Part shown: piece after piece, positions 1 through 11,970 of the stretch | Layout of the letters: each line of letters starts with the position of its first letter | How positions within the stretch are numbered: the stretch's first letter is position 1 | DNA from: Marisa cornuarietis | Lineage: Eukaryota; Mollusca; Gastropoda; Architaenioglossa; Ampullariidae | Direction: 5' to 3' | NCBI GenBank assembly: GCA_004794655.1 | Contig: SMMW01000095.1 | Coordinates: 124,001-188,000, forward strand | Length of the DNA stretch: 64,000 nucleotides | The notes under the pieces: model-generated | What the model was told of the DNA's origin: nothing | Databases searched by the model: none | What the model saw: the letters and a program-made list of their open reading frames with translations, nothing else | Translations under genes and position numbers: made by a program

Positions 1-371
1 GAGCTTTAGCTACGCTAGTTTACGAACAGTTTTTAGGAGTTACTCTTTGAAATTTAGAGTCTCTCGTGGGTTGGTATCAAGCATATGTTTTTGAAGTTTG
101 TACACAAAACCCTTTTTCTATTTATTCAGTGTTTTACTACTGCCAGTCAGTCTATTTCTAACGACACCTGTCTCTATAATTCTGCCTCACCTCAATTTTT
201 CAGAATTAAGAATCATGAATCTTAAAAATCGTCTACCATTGTTGTTACCAAATTAGGACAACAAACCATTTCCATACCAAAACATTTGAGCCTTGAAATG
301 TGACAGCACACTGTTAAATAATGCGTTTATTTTCATAAAACATTTCTTTAGGTTACTTTACTTTTAAGGGG

Positions 372-655
372 AAGCGGATGGCCGAGTGGTTAGAGCGCTG
401 GCGTCCAAACCGAGAGCGCGCTGGTTCAATTCCCGATAAGCGCAGCAAACCTCTTCCAGTCAACCCAGCTGACGGGAATGGGTACCTGACTCCATAGAGG
501 GTTGGGGAAGGTAAGGCAGCGAGGGAGAGGAGATGGGCACTACCCTCATGTAAAAGCTGGTCCCGAGAAAAGTGGGGTCTCTAACACCTCACTCCCCTAC
601 CACCTGAACTGGTTATGGGATGACCTTTACCTTTGCCTTTACTTTTAAAGCAGAA
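372..655 (+). mobile_element. tRNA-derived SINE
   Basis: The 5' head looks like a tRNA gene, with an A-box-like stretch (GGCCGAGTGGTTAGAGC, near 380) and a B-box-like stretch (GGTTCAATTCC, near 423). It is not a functional tRNA: the head runs straight into a long non-tRNA body containing CAGTCAACCCAGCTGACGG and ending in a CTTTACCTTTGCCTTTAC tail. Pol III SINEs are built this way: tRNA head, conserved core, simple tail. A diverged copy of the body lies on the minus strand near 23990-24178, which supports a dispersed repeat. The ends are approximate and I saw no clear target duplication. Confidence 0.75.
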
Positions 656-3185
656 CCGTTTCCTATAATTCCTGTAATGCCCCAAACAAGAAATCTGGAA
701 CATGCAGGCATCTAGTCCCATTTTGTCTTCCAGTCTACTCAAGATTTTTATGGTACACATGCTCACTGTGGTATCTCTCTGCCTCCCTCAATGTCCGCTT
801 TTCTTATGTTGTTGACCAATCTCAAATAAGTAATTTTTATTATTGTTGTTACCATCGGCATCACTAATTATAATTATTGCAGTGTTTAGTGATAATCATA
901 AACCGTAATCATTGTATTTCTAATTAAAAAAGTAAAACACTCTAATTACAAGAAGGATAATTTCGAGTCTCTCACAGTCAAACAGAAGATTTTGTCTGAA
1001 TACCTTGTTTGAAGTTCTCGGGCAGCACAGCTGACAACAGAGAACAATCGTGTCACTGAGGAAGCGAACAGGACAGCAATCCAGAGCAATCAGGATCACA
1101 CAAAACACACTATCAACAGACAGTATTGCGGATGTGGATGGATCCAAAATCTAATCATGCAGCAAAGTAAATAGTTTGCAAATCTGAAAATGGAAAACAG
1201 CGTGGTCCACAATTCCGGAACAATTAAGAGATTCAGTAAAGATGGCACAAAGAATCATCCTGTCAAGTCAAAACCCAAAGCACGAGGGTTAAATGACGAG
1301 CACACAGAGGCCTAGAGAGGATGTAGATGTCTATTTGAAGAAACGTAGGCAAAAAGAAATTAAGGTAATTCTTTCCCCAATGGAGTAAAACTATTGTATT
1401 TACAGGTTCTTTGCCTGACTTTTCACAAAAAGAATAAAAACACTAATCCTTGAAATGTTCTCTTATTCTTTTCCTTGCAATGAGATTAGTTCAAATAATT
1501 GTTGAATGCTTTTTTCGTTTTAGGATAATACGTGAGGATACGTAGAATGTGATGCTTTTATTATAGGATTGTATGATAGGATTATCAAAATAAATTTATC
1601 GTTTTTAATATTTTTTTTAGCTACATGGGATGTTTGTTATTTCCCCCTTTTAATTCGCATTAGAATGCACAAAAACGGGCTGTTTTTTTTAATTGTTAGA
1701 TTTCGTTATTAGGGAAATAGAATGTGACACAAAAACAAAAGATTATGTCTGAGAGCAAATAAATAATCTATATAGGAAGACGCGTAAAGAGTTCTATCTA
1801 ACCGATTAAATCTCTTATTTTTGTCAAAACAAAATTTTTAATTAATTGGCTGCATGCAGAATGTTACCTTTTGTTTCTTTTTTCTTAGTGTAGCGAGCAT
1901 TTATCTCCTTGTATGTAAAGATATCAATTGGTAGGGTCGGTATTCAACATCCACTTTCCTTCTGAAAGGCAGCATGCGACAAGATCGGTTTCTTTGATGT
2001 CTTTGCTATATGACATTTTATAAAAGTATAGTAAAACAATTTCTGTCGAATGTAACAATCACTTGTCATGGAAATGACCGAAAACGACAGCAAAACTAGA
2101 AATTTCAACATTTAATGGCATCGGAAACATTCTACACATTACAGATCAGTTTGCTGTTATTTGTTTCTACATGCGACGCCTCTAAAGATACGCCGTGGCA
2201 TTATATTTCTATTACTGCAGTGAGTACATTGTTTGTACAGACACCTTACCTAGCTAAACATTTTTGACGGTTTGACAGTGTTTATGTTACGAACTAACGT
2301 GAGTTTGTCAGACGGTTGAATAGTGGTGTGAGCTTTATTTTTATGTCAGTAATAGCAGAAGCTATTCATATCCTATTTCCACAAGTCTTGAAAATGGTAC
2401 TTACCACAAAACCCCTAAAGCCAGAGTTTTTGAATAAGTGTGGACTCAGTTAAATCTCTACATTTGTTAAACCATTTTCATTTACTGGATACCGATGATA
2501 AGGGTGGTGACAATTTCTTTTGGGAAGCTAAGCAATATCGTGCACAGAGGAAAGATGCTGTCAGTGGAGGCCTTCAACCTAATCCTGTGTAACAACTGGT
2601 CTGTAATTTATGATACATTTGCCAAAAACTGTTAAGTCTGCAGCAAACTTTAAAATTAAAACAATGATATGTACATATTTGAAGGAACAGCGGACGAGCT
2701 GACAATGTCACTGACACTAGTTTGAGATCAGTTCCTCTCTTCATTTCCCTACAAGACGATTTTGTTAGAAGAAAAATACACAAGTTTGAAAATGTATACA
2801 CAAAAGAAAACATCTACATCGTAAGACGACTCAATGCGCCCATAGATATCTGTACTCATACATGCCGATCAAAAAAGACAAGAGGGGATGTTTGTCGTCA
2901 GTGTGCTCATCTACTTTTGTAAACATCAATATAAATACGGGGCACTCTAGCTAATTATCTCAAACTCTAAATCCGATCTTTGCATTCTTAGAAATACAGC
3001 ACATGCACAGACGTAATGTCATTTTTTCCAGAAGAGGTCAGTCAAGTGAAAACGTGTTGTGCGATGTCCACTAGTCAGAAAAAAAGAAGAAAGAAGAAAA
3101 AAATTCTTTACATTATTTTCTACCAAAACAATATAGATTGCGAATATAAAGCCACAGCATTAGTATAAAGAGTCATATTGCTGTT
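656..3185. other. No gene recognised (AT-rich)
   Basis: This is AT-rich sequence with only short open frames and no recognisable protein, RNA gene or long repeat. It lies just downstream of the last exon of glycosyltransferase copy A and may hold its 3' untranslated region and flank. Confidence 0.5.
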
Positions 3186-3348
3186 TTAGTGTCCAAGTTT
3201 GCTGAGAACCGCCTTCACCCGAGGAACGAGGTCAGTTTGAAATCTCGTGATGGACCTGTCAGTCATCTGCGCGGGATGGCAATGAGGCCAAACGTGTGGG
3301 CACTTGCGGTAATGGTGGATTACTGCCTCTTCTGGGGAAACTTGTGTC
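3186..3348 (-). CDS. GT92 copy A, last exon
   Basis: This is the terminal coding exon, 163 nt. Its acceptor is TTTGCAG at 3349-3355, read on the minus strand. The exon begins in the phase left by the exon at 3777-3994 and encodes 53 residues, starting TQVSPEEAVIHHYRKC and ending SKLGH before a TAA at 3186-3188. It is the same length as the copy B exon at 22034-22196 and clearly homologous to it along its whole length. The Cys and His residues (RKCPH, HCHP) are conserved between the copies. The exon is intact. Confidence 0.75.
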
Positions 3349-3776
3349 CTGCAAAGAATTATTACAATTGTGACTAAGAAATACTGGCTTGACAGGTATA
3401 GCCATTATCAGAAATGAAAACCAAGAAACGATTTGGCTTTACTTTCAGCCGCGATGTTTTCACAGATATGCATGCCCAAGCGCTCAGCAAACCTGAGGAG
3501 AATCTTAATGTTTTCGTTTTAGGACACACAAAGTAAAGTGGTATTATCGCATAAAAAATATCTTTGGGTATGTACAATGGTAAGGCTCCTGACGGGGGGA
3601 GGGCGTGTGTGCACTTTAAGTTCAATGAATCAAATTTGACTTATTTTCTGCAATAACGCCTTTGTTATCATTATTAGAATATATATATATATATACTGTC
3701 ATCTCAATTTTGGTATCATCATGTTTGTCGAAACAAGTACAGCATGGAAAAACAATCGGTAATATTGGTTACTTAC

Positions 3777-3994
3777 GTTGAATACCCGGGGTAGGGAGTA
3801 ACTCCATGTGTCGAGGCCTGATTGGTTCTGGCCGGTATGTACGTGTACTTGTAGCACTCCCAGCGCGGCAGCGTGCTCTTGGGATAGCGGAGCACGTGCA
3901 GTGGCACGTCCTTGTCCTCAGGACCAAACTCCTCCACAAAGAACTGCACGTGGAATAACGCCCCCGCCAGTTTGGGATCTCGGGCGAATATTTC
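3777..3994 (-). CDS. GT92 copy A, penultimate exon
   Basis: The exon is 218 nt, between an acceptor (CTCACGCAG) and a consensus GTAAGT donor (plus strand 3771-3776). It encodes 72 residues, starting EIFARDPKLAGALFHVQFF and containing a TLPRWECYKYTYIPAR stretch. It is open throughout and in phase with both neighbours. The Trp in LPRWE is the position that is a stop codon in copy B. Confidence 0.75.
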
Positions 3995-4394
3995 CTGCGT
4001 GAGAAAGTTTGACTGATTTTATTGGCGACTGTAATGAGCGAATGGTTGAGGGCACAGTGATGATGGGTTGGCTGAGTGCACTGTAATAGTGAAGTGGTTG
4101 AGTGCACTGTAATGAGTGAATGTTTGTTGGAACTGTAAAGATAAAGGGACAGCATTCCCTAATTGGTGTTGGGATATAGTTAGACAATGGAAGTGAAGAG
4201 ACAAAATTAAGGATCGTAATATCCGAATAGAATTTAGGACTTGTAGGGACAGCCATGACTGAAAACAACATTTACACTTACACATTACAAAGGGTCACTC
4301 TTAATTTGATCCCACACGGATACATGAAAATCTCACATGCAAGCAAATAGTTACACCTTATCTACAATATAAAAATTATTGTAACTGTTAAAAC

Positions 4395-4576
4395 CTGAAA
4401 AAATGGTTTCAACAAAGTCATATTTCGTGGTAAAATGATTTCATCCATGTCGATACCCATGACATAGTCATAACCAGCCAGTCGAAGACGACATTGAAGA
4501 ATAGGGAAATCTTCATCCTGGTTCAGTTGATAAAAGATTCTGGTGTCGTCAGTAAAACCTCGACCCCACGGACGAC
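4395..4576 (-). CDS. GT92 copy A, catalytic-core exon
   Basis: The exon is 182 nt, with acceptor TTTTTCACAG and donor CAG|GTTTTA. It encodes RPWGRGFTDDTRIFYQLN and, 40 residues in, GYDYVMGIDMDEIILP. The D-M-D-E run fits the metal- and sugar-nucleotide-binding acidic motif of GT92 (iDxDEfivP-like). Residue identity with the copy B exon at 25319-25500 is very high, which indicates a fairly recent duplication or conservation. The exon starts with two bases of a Gly codon, the phase that copy B's large exon supplies. Confidence 0.8.
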
Positions 4577-4699
4577 CTGTGAAAAAAATCAAGCTCACCT
4601 TTGTTTTCAGCAGACCTAACAAGAGCAGAAAGACCTTTTAAAAAAAGCAAAGTATAATGTTTAATCACAATGCAATCTCACGTTAACCTGACGATAAAG

Positions 4700-4885
4700 C
4701 TCAACATCGAAGAAGGTCTTATCCAAGTCATCAACATGCTGTATAATAGCTAAGCAAGTGCAGCACTACCGAGTAACCAAATAGGAGCTTACCTAAGTCC
4801 TACCAAAGGCTTACTTCAAGGGTGACCTCTATGACCTATGCTGGTCAACATCTTGGAGGACATCATGCGATGAAACCCTCCCCGA
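4700..4885 (+). mobile_element. Decayed RTE-like LINE fragment
   Basis: The stretch from about 4700 to 4790 matches the RTE-like element at 47256-47344 (both contain an ATCGAAGAAGG/ATTGAAGAAGG start and end in AATAGGAGCTTA). The next 90 bases resemble the RT segment that follows in the intact family, around the QGCPLSPVLF motif. It is riddled with stops and indels. It lies in the place where the large exon of copy A should be. Confidence 0.6.
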
Positions 4886-6511
4886 CTATTACACTTCTAT
4901 TTCTCTTGGCCTAAGCTTGGTCTTCTCATTTCTTCCTTGCTCTAACTTTGCTCCCAATTTAAAGAAACTTTCACTATAAATGTTTGTGTTATTTTTCATA
5001 TAATCTTCTTTTACGTCCTTCTTCGACTACTTTTTCTGTGCTCAGTTCTTGCATACAATTAGACTTCTTCACTTCCCGGCTGAAAGATGTACTCTCTACC
5101 TTTAATGTGTAAAAATGTTCCTAACATTTAACATTTGCTTAGGATTCATCGAAGGTGTAGAATTTTGTTTGCATTTAGATGCTTCAAGTACTTCAGTGTG
5201 TGTTTAAGTTTTAAACATTTTGGTACTGCACGTTCATCGGCGATCTGTTTCTTGAAAGTGCTCGCACGGATTTTAATCTTTTTCTGCCATCTAAATTGGC
5301 TTGTCTACTGTGTCATGCTACACTCTGGAAAAGCAATTGTCTTACGAGGAAGTCACTGAGATATGAGGCGCTATGAGAGAGAGAGATTAGCCCCATACAG
5401 GGCCCTAGCTTAAAAGAAATAATCAAGTGCACAACAAGTCAGTGACAAAGAAAAGAATGTAAAAAGACTATTGGATAAATAATAGAGCAAGAGCAGAGGC
5501 AGAGAATGAAGTAAGTTTTCCTTATAAAGAACTTAGAGGTTCTGTCATGCATTATTTTGCATTTTTATACAACGATGTCTAAATTTGGTTTGATAACATG
5601 AAAGGTCTAAAGCTGTAATTAATAAGTCCAATCAGTCAAAAGATTCGGAGCCCTGTTTTGCACAAAGTTCCCTCTTATCTTGTCACATGCAGAGGAAATC
5701 AGCGCTCATTGCGAGGAACTACGTTCTAATTGTTTCTCATCTTCGTCTAAAAAGACCTCATTTGTTTCTCTTTAATTTTGTTTTCATTTTTGTCTCTCTG
5801 TCTTATGTCGTGTTCATCATTGTCTTTTGAATCTCCTATCAATGCAGCCTGTAAGTCCATCTTCCTTGAGCTTAGCGGTATCAGTCACATCCAACTGTTG
5901 CTAGTTTCTTCCCCCAAAAGCTCGTTTCTGCTTTTGTATTGTCCTAATAGGTTTCATCAACTATAGATTCATAAACCTCCCTTAGCATACTGAACAGGTT
6001 TCACAGGGCTCAAAATAACCCTGGGAGTATTCAGCTGTCTTCCCGAAGGCAAAAAAAAGGGACCATGATACCCTCCTCCCCGAGCTTTACTGGCTGCCAC
6101 CCTGAATTCGCATGGACACACCTGTGTGAACTAGTGAAGCCTTATCCCCAGAGTCAGTCTTGTCAGTCTGTTTATGTTCTGATCCTGTCTTTAACCCACA
6201 TGAGACAGAAATTCGACAGTCACCACTTCTCTTTCTCAGACCCCGCTGTTTCATATACCTCTAATCTTTCTCTCTCTCTCTTTAAAGTACTCTTTATTTG
6301 AAGAACTTAAAACCAAATGTTTTCAAAAAATGAATTTTATATTTAAGAAATCCATTTCTCCCAATCCTTAATTCCTCATTAATGTGCGGGTTTTTCTACA
6401 TTTTCAGATGTTTATCTTTCTTGTGGTGTTGACTGTCACTTCTTAAAGGTTTTTAGTATGCAAGGTATTGAACTCGTATCTACCCAGGGAAATGAGCTTC
6501 ACTAATTATTT
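4886..6511. other. No gene recognised
   Basis: This is AT-rich intronic sequence of copy A. Open frames near 5778 and 6065 are low-complexity, pyrimidine-rich reading frames without recognisable domains. I found no remnant of the missing GT92 exon here. Confidence 0.45.
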
Positions 6512-6516
6512 TTATT

Positions 6517-8080
6517 TGTCACGGATCACCCGCATACACACGACGAGTCATCCGCAGACACGCGCATTCGTTAACTCAAGACAATCAACAAATGACCACT
6601 CTGGTGTAGAACGTCCCTCAAAGAGACAAATACTTATTGACCACAAAATTCACAATTTAAATACACAAAGAAATATGCTCAGTACTGCTCTATACAAGGC
6701 AAAGCATCAGTAGTTAACACGAGCAGTTAGTCAAACATGATATTTAGCATTTCTTTAAACTCTCACGGCTAGACGTAGCCTGAAAATCCCTCTCTTTCTT
6801 GGATTATTACGCCGCTCAAGCTGACGTAAACAATAAATAGGCATACACAAGGAGCAATTGTTGACAAACAATAGTGTCTAACAGGTATATCAAAACAAAA
6901 ATATGAAGAAATGTCTTTCAGCGACAGTGCCCTCGGCACCAACACACAAATACTTGGTTCTAACAACAGAGTCAGAATGGGTAGCACACCCTAGGCCTTA
7001 TCACCTCCTCAGTAAGGATAACCTATCCGTCTTCCTACGCGTGCTTAATTTCTTCCCACTCTGGACCCGAAGCGCAAACACAAAGTTCTCCACTTGACCC
7101 TTTTTCTTTTAAAGTTCAAGTTATTTCTTTTTACAAATATTTTAGCAACTCCTCACGTATGAGTTATACAGGGAGGACATCTGGTGCGTCACTCAACCTT
7201 AATCAAAGTCTTACTTCGTTGGGGATGTTCTTCTGGTGTTAGATCATCGGAAGCTCATGCCTCTGCCTCACCTCAGTGGACCTCCGGAAACTTCGGATAT
7301 CGTCTGTAGGATATCGCCCCACGCAAGTCAGTCATTCAGCCTCTCTGTATCGGATGCTCCTCCCCAACCTTGGAGATACGCGGACACCCTTTCACTCGTC
7401 TTTGCCGAACCACAGGCCGTCTATAGTCAGCTCCAGCCGTCAACACATGAAGTTTCTCACAGCCTTCCACGCTCTCGGCGAAGTCCCTCTGTTTACGTCA
7501 GATAAGTTCTCAGACGCCTGTATCCAGATTTCAGCAAAAGTTCTTTCTGTACTGTACCGGTAGTAGAATCACAGCCCTCGGCTTGAATACCAGTAAGTAC
7601 GGTGACAACTCTTGTCACTAACCAGCGCTCTCTCTAGCGCCTCACGTCGACATACACTATGACGACTGGTAGGCCTGAATGAAGACTGCACCCCCGTCAG
7701 TGACAGCACACAGCAAGCAACACACCAGGATTGCCGGAATATCCATCGTCCAAATCGAGCATTCTCCTACTTGCTAAATGTCGGGTCTAATATACCCACC
7801 CTTGTTTACATCGCCACAAGGTGAGCTAAGCCCGCCCCACACATAAAATTTTAAAATATCCAAAACCTCAATTTTCTCATGCAACTCACATGACAGCGAC
7901 AGAAAAACAAGACACCCTAACCACCTGGACGGATGGAGCTCTGCTCTGCTCGCACGTGAAATAAGGTAAAAACCGAGACTTTCAAGTTCTCGTGACTTCC
8001 AGCGTGGCAGTGTCAAACCAAGGCACACCTGTGTGTCGAACAAAACAATACTCAACTGCTGTACCCCCTTGTACGCTACA
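6517..8080 (-). mobile_element. Solo LTR of a Gypsy-like retrotransposon
   Basis: The 1,564-bp block is homologous over its full length, in reverse orientation, to the LTR at 37689-39232. Read on the minus strand it starts TGTAGCGTAC and ends CCGTGACA, so it has the TG...CA ends of an LTR. It is flanked by a perfect 5-bp duplication, TTATT, at 6512-6516 and 8081-8085. No internal gag or pol sequence adjoins it. This is the expected product of recombination between the two LTRs of a full element. Open frames within it (for example at 7236, 7276 and 7774) are non-coding LTR sequence. Confidence 0.88.
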
Positions 8081-8137
8081 TTATTATTATTCGACCAAGA
8101 AAGCAATAGATTGTTTACATTGTCTACTTAATATGCC

Positions 8138-8262
8138 TATGAGTGAGTGAGTGAGTGAGTGAGTGAGTGAGTGAGTGAGTGAGTGAGTGAGTGAGTGAGT
8201 GAGTGAGTGAGTGAGTGAGTGAGTGAGTGAGTGAGTGAGTGAGTGAGTGAGTGAGTGAGTGG
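8138..8262. repeat. (GAGT)n microsatellite
   Basis: About 31 near-perfect copies of the tetranucleotide GAGT, lying about 55 bp beyond the solo LTR. The His-Ser-Leu-Thr reading frames across it are repeat artefacts. Confidence 0.95.
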
Positions 8263-8677
8263 TCAAAAGGCATATGAACTGCACCATTCGGAGTTTGATA
8301 AGTAAGCTTTTTCATTGGGGGTGTTGTGTGGAAATAAATGGTTAAATAGTGTTCCCAAAGTAGGCTTTATTTTTAGTTTAAATTGTTATCCTTATATTTT
8401 GGTGGTTTAAATAGTAGACAGTCGTATAATATGAAAGCGAGACTTGCAATCTTGTATGCCAGATAAAACGTCTTGCAGTTTTGGCTCCATAAATTGTTAT
8501 GTGCAGTTTGCCAAATAACACTTTGCATTTGATTGCTAGATATTTTTTTTAAAAACCCCACATATTACACCGAAGTAAAAAGACAAAGGATTGACACTTA
8601 TGAAGCCAAGTGGACAAGCAAACATTGACAAAAAAAGAAAGCGATAAAAATGTGTAACCTTATTTTCCTCTACTTAC

Positions 8678-8885
8678 CTTGAGAATGAATAAATAACCGA
8701 TAGAACCAACTCGATAGACGGAGCACAAGACCACAATGATGACCACTGTGGTGACACACCCCACAAACACCCGCTTGCTGCACTGGACATGCATGGCTCA
8801 CCGTGAAAGTCTCACAGGAATATCACAGATGAGAACTCAAACCCTTTGCTGTCTGCAAATTCGCTTAAACCAGTCCTTCCTTGTC
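8678..8885 (-). CDS. GT92 copy A, membrane-anchor exon
   Basis: The exon (acceptor CTGCTCAG at the upper end, donor GTAAGT at 8672-8677) contains an ATG at 8792-8794. That start gives a 39-residue segment beginning MHVQCSKRVFVG, followed by a hydrophobic stretch (VTTVVIIVVLC). A short basic tail, one membrane span and no cleavage site fit a Golgi type II signal anchor. The copy B exon at 32729-32933 matches in length (208 against 205 nt), splice sites, start position and the LCSVY/LWSVY segment. Homology continues into both flanking introns. Confidence 0.65.
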
Positions 8886-9417
8886 CTGAGCAGGTTTCTC
8901 TGGGAACAGGCATGTGAAACTAAAACAGTTTTCTGTCGCCGCTAGCTATGAAACACATCGCCCCCCCCCCCACACACTCACAGCAGTTTATTCGATTCAA
9001 AACAATCGTTATCCAGAGATATTGAGGAGTCGTCCAGCGGTTACACAAAGGTTCTATTAATGTTTTGCTTCCGTCCAGTGCTTCTAAGCCCTCGCGGGAG
9101 GTCAAGATCTTAATGCGGCCAGAGCTTATATGTCCTGGGCTTACTTTTTTGTGAAAAAAACTAATAATAAAGATATTTTAGGCATTTTTGAAAAAAATTA
9201 GTTCTTTTGTGTGGAGTAGACAGCACGTTTTCACAGGAAGTTTTGCATTTTCCCATGCTACCCTGCAGGGAAGCACATGGCAGACTCACGAGAGACTTTT
9301 TCAAAACTTCATTTTACATACCTACTTCTCATGGATATACCATAAAATTGAGTCTTTATGCAAGATTAAGGTAAGATTGAACCTTTTCTTTGCATTTTGA
9401 TCTTTCATTATCGATTT

Positions 9418-9620
9418 GGGCAGAACTTTGATATGGGGTAAGACGCTTTGTCATAGGCTGGTCTATGTTATTTTGTCAGAGGTTTGGAGTTAGGGTTAGG
9501 GTTAGGGTTAGGGTTAGGTTTAGTTTGTTAGGTACATTTGGGCAATTGAGTGGAGCGAGCAGACGACAAATGCCATTTTTGTTATGGCCACCGAGTCTTA
9601 CCCCATATCAAAGTTGTACC
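9418..9620. mobile_element. MITE-like element with telomere repeats inside
   Basis: The 203-bp element has inverted ends: AACTTTGATATGGGGTAAGA near 9424 and its reverse complement near 9593-9613. It is flanked by a perfect 7-bp direct repeat TCGATTT (9411-9417 and 9621-9627), which fits a target-site duplication. It has no open frame. Its centre holds four perfect TTAGGG units plus a partial one (9490-9518). The superfamily cannot be decided from the ends alone. Confidence 0.7.
9490..9518 (+). repeat. Interstitial telomeric TTAGGG repeat
   Basis: There are four perfect TTAGGG units followed by TTAGG, inside the MITE-like element at 9418-9620. TTAGGG is the telomere repeat of molluscs and vertebrates. 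The location inside an element with target duplications suggests it was carried in rather than left by a chromosome fusion. Confidence 0.9.
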
Positions 9621-10123
9621 TCGATTTGAATTGTTCTATCTCTTTTCGTTAATGTTTTATGATTTTTGGAAAAAGGGGTAAATTCATGCGTAGAGCGCTA
9701 CTAGCTGCCTCTCAGCCTCCCGTAAGCAAAACAATTATTCGTCTGCATACACGCGCCCATACGCACAAGCGATGAGGAAAGGGTTAATAAAGCCGAACAG
9801 TTCTTCTAAAGTCAGCTGCACACCCTATAGGGAGGGGCGCGCTGACCATTATTATTGTCGTGATTGTTACATATCGAGCTTCTTTTGAATTCGGTATCAC
9901 ATTAAATGATAAAAGTGTCCCATTAAGATTCAGGATACTTTCTGATGTAAAGACAGTTGAAGACTTTAATATTTTCATATAAAAGCGCCGAGCACAAATA
10001 AAAAACACATTAAAAATTCACTTTGTAACATCTGTTTATTATGTACTTGATAAAGCAATGATCAAAAGAAGAGCAGAAGAGTGTTTGCCATGGTTAAAAT
10101 ATTCTGGCGCTGCAGTCACAGAC

Positions 10124-10203
10124 CTTGTGTGTGTGTGCGTGTGTGTGTGCGTGTGTGTGTGCGTGTGTGTGTGTGCGCGCGCGCGTGTGTGTGTGTGTGT
10201 GTG

Positions 10204-10240
<37 letters not shown>
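10124..10240. repeat. (GT)n / GTGC compound microsatellite
   Basis: A run of GT dinucleotides with interspersed GC steps and a short GCGCGC core. The Cys-Val reading frames across it are artefacts. Confidence 0.95.
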
Positions 10241-10241
<1 letters not shown>

Positions 10242-11884
10242 ATATGACGGAAGTGATGAAAGAAAATATGGTGTTGAATGAGATCTCTAGAACTAGAACA
10301 CTAACCAGATGATATAGAGGGAAGAATTTAATCTTCTATAACATGAACTGTAATATTGTCATATCATTTGTTGATCCACCTTCCTTAGAGCAATTAGCCC
10401 TGGAATAAATGAATGGAATCTTGAATACTGAATCTCTCAAACATTAATACAGATAATTTTGCTGAGGCCTGGAATGAGAGAATGAACCTTGACTAGAAAA
10501 AGCCCTCTATTAAAGCAACATATTTTTTTATTTCAGTCATAATTTGCAGGAAGCGATGCTTTTGCGCAATCATTTTAAATGAAAACATATTAAAACATCC
10601 TGAGTAAGTTTGAATAAAACAACGATAAAAGTTTTACATTAATGTGTATTCATCCGACCTACATAGTTGACAGCTTTCATGGTCCCTCATGTTCGTAAAA
10701 CATGTTTGTTGCACGATATTATAGTAAAGATAAAAAAGTAAAGCATTTATGGCCTTCCACTTATAAACTAGTTGTTTAGTAATATCTCTTTCAAGCACAT
10801 AGATTTTAATGCAATTTTGCAATTTTGTTTCCCAGGATGCTTAACCTAGTGCATTAAATATAAACAGTAATTGATATGCTAATCTAGGTAAATATTATGT
10901 ATGCCTTTTTGTTAGTAGGAGTCAGAATTGGATAATTCTCATATAACACTGACTAGGAGCAAATATTTTCAAAGTAAGAGAGAGAGAGAGAGAGACCAAG
11001 ACTAAACATGTGTTGTGTTTATAAGGTTCTCTTGAAATAATCTAAAATGTGACATTGATTTAACTGTGATACGTGTATACACGAGGACATCTGTTGATGT
11101 CTCTCACAGAGTTTATGTGAGGCGATGTCGAGGGTATAGATTGCTGGGCGGTTCAAACTCAAAGTGCTGCCCTCAATGCCACATACTCACTATGAGTTGT
11201 ATGGATGAACTATTTCTTACCCAGGTAACCGGTGTAGGGTGTGAGCAGGTGATGACCCTGCAGGTAGAGTACACGTGCAATAGGAGCTGACCTTTCCAAT
11301 CATTGATCAGAAGCGTGTGTAAGGTCGCCTTCGGGCCACGTAAACGACTCTGTAAATAGCACCTTCAGAACATAGAGCAGAAGTAAGGGAAAGCAAATCC
11401 TGTTAGAAATCGTTTCTTTGTATCCGAGAGGCAGAAGACGATGAATTAAGATATAAAGATATGTTGTTCAAACTTTATCATCATTAGTTATAGTTATATA
11501 GTTATAGTTATAGAACATTGCTTCACTAATGAACATTCATCCATACGGTAATAAAATAAATGCCCTAGGGCTCTGTACATTATTCTTTGTGTGTACAAAA
11601 CTAAAGCTTAATAAGCAACTACTTACAAGTGAACACTGGCAGTGCCTTTATCAACAAGTGCTTTAGAGATGAAATTCAACCATATTTTCCACATTTAGAA
11701 AAGTGTAGCTAGTGTGTATGTGTGTGCGTTGGTGCGTGCACGTGTTTATTTACTTCCCCTTATTATAAATCACCGGTCGAGTCAAACTTTTACTAATTAA
11801 ATTCCTGCTGAACCAGGTAATTATCGAATGGACCACAAAATAATGCGTTTATCGCGGTTTGTCACTCTTTCATTTGTTATCGTA

Positions 11885-11970
<86 letters not shown>

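Larger units (their letters stand above)
3186..8885 (-). pseudogene. GT92 glycosyltransferase copy A, missing its main exon
   Basis: This minus-strand gene model is built from four exons (8678-8885, 4395-4576, 3777-3994, 3186-3348) that match copy B exon for exon. GT92 enzymes are Golgi type II membrane proteins; the characterised nematode member GALT-1 adds galactose to core fucose on N-glycans. The substrate of this protein is unknown. The large exon present in copy B, encoding the stem and the start of the catalytic domain, has no counterpart that I can see between 4577 and 8677. That interval instead holds a LINE fragment and a solo LTR. Every remaining exon reads open with intact splice sites, so the defect is loss of one exon. 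It could still be an alternative or assembly-truncated gene. Confidence is high for the family and moderate for pseudogene status. Confidence 0.7.

Noticed and set aside
372..460. A functional tRNA gene (Ser/Leu-like)
   Set aside because: A and B boxes exist, but no acceptor stem closes and the sequence runs into a SINE body.
7236..7563. Small genes in 7.2-8.1 kb
   Set aside because: These frames lie within the solo LTR and recur, in part, in the LTR at 37689-39232.
8138..8262. Ser-Leu-Thr-His repeat protein
   Set aside because: It is a perfect GAGT tetranucleotide microsatellite.
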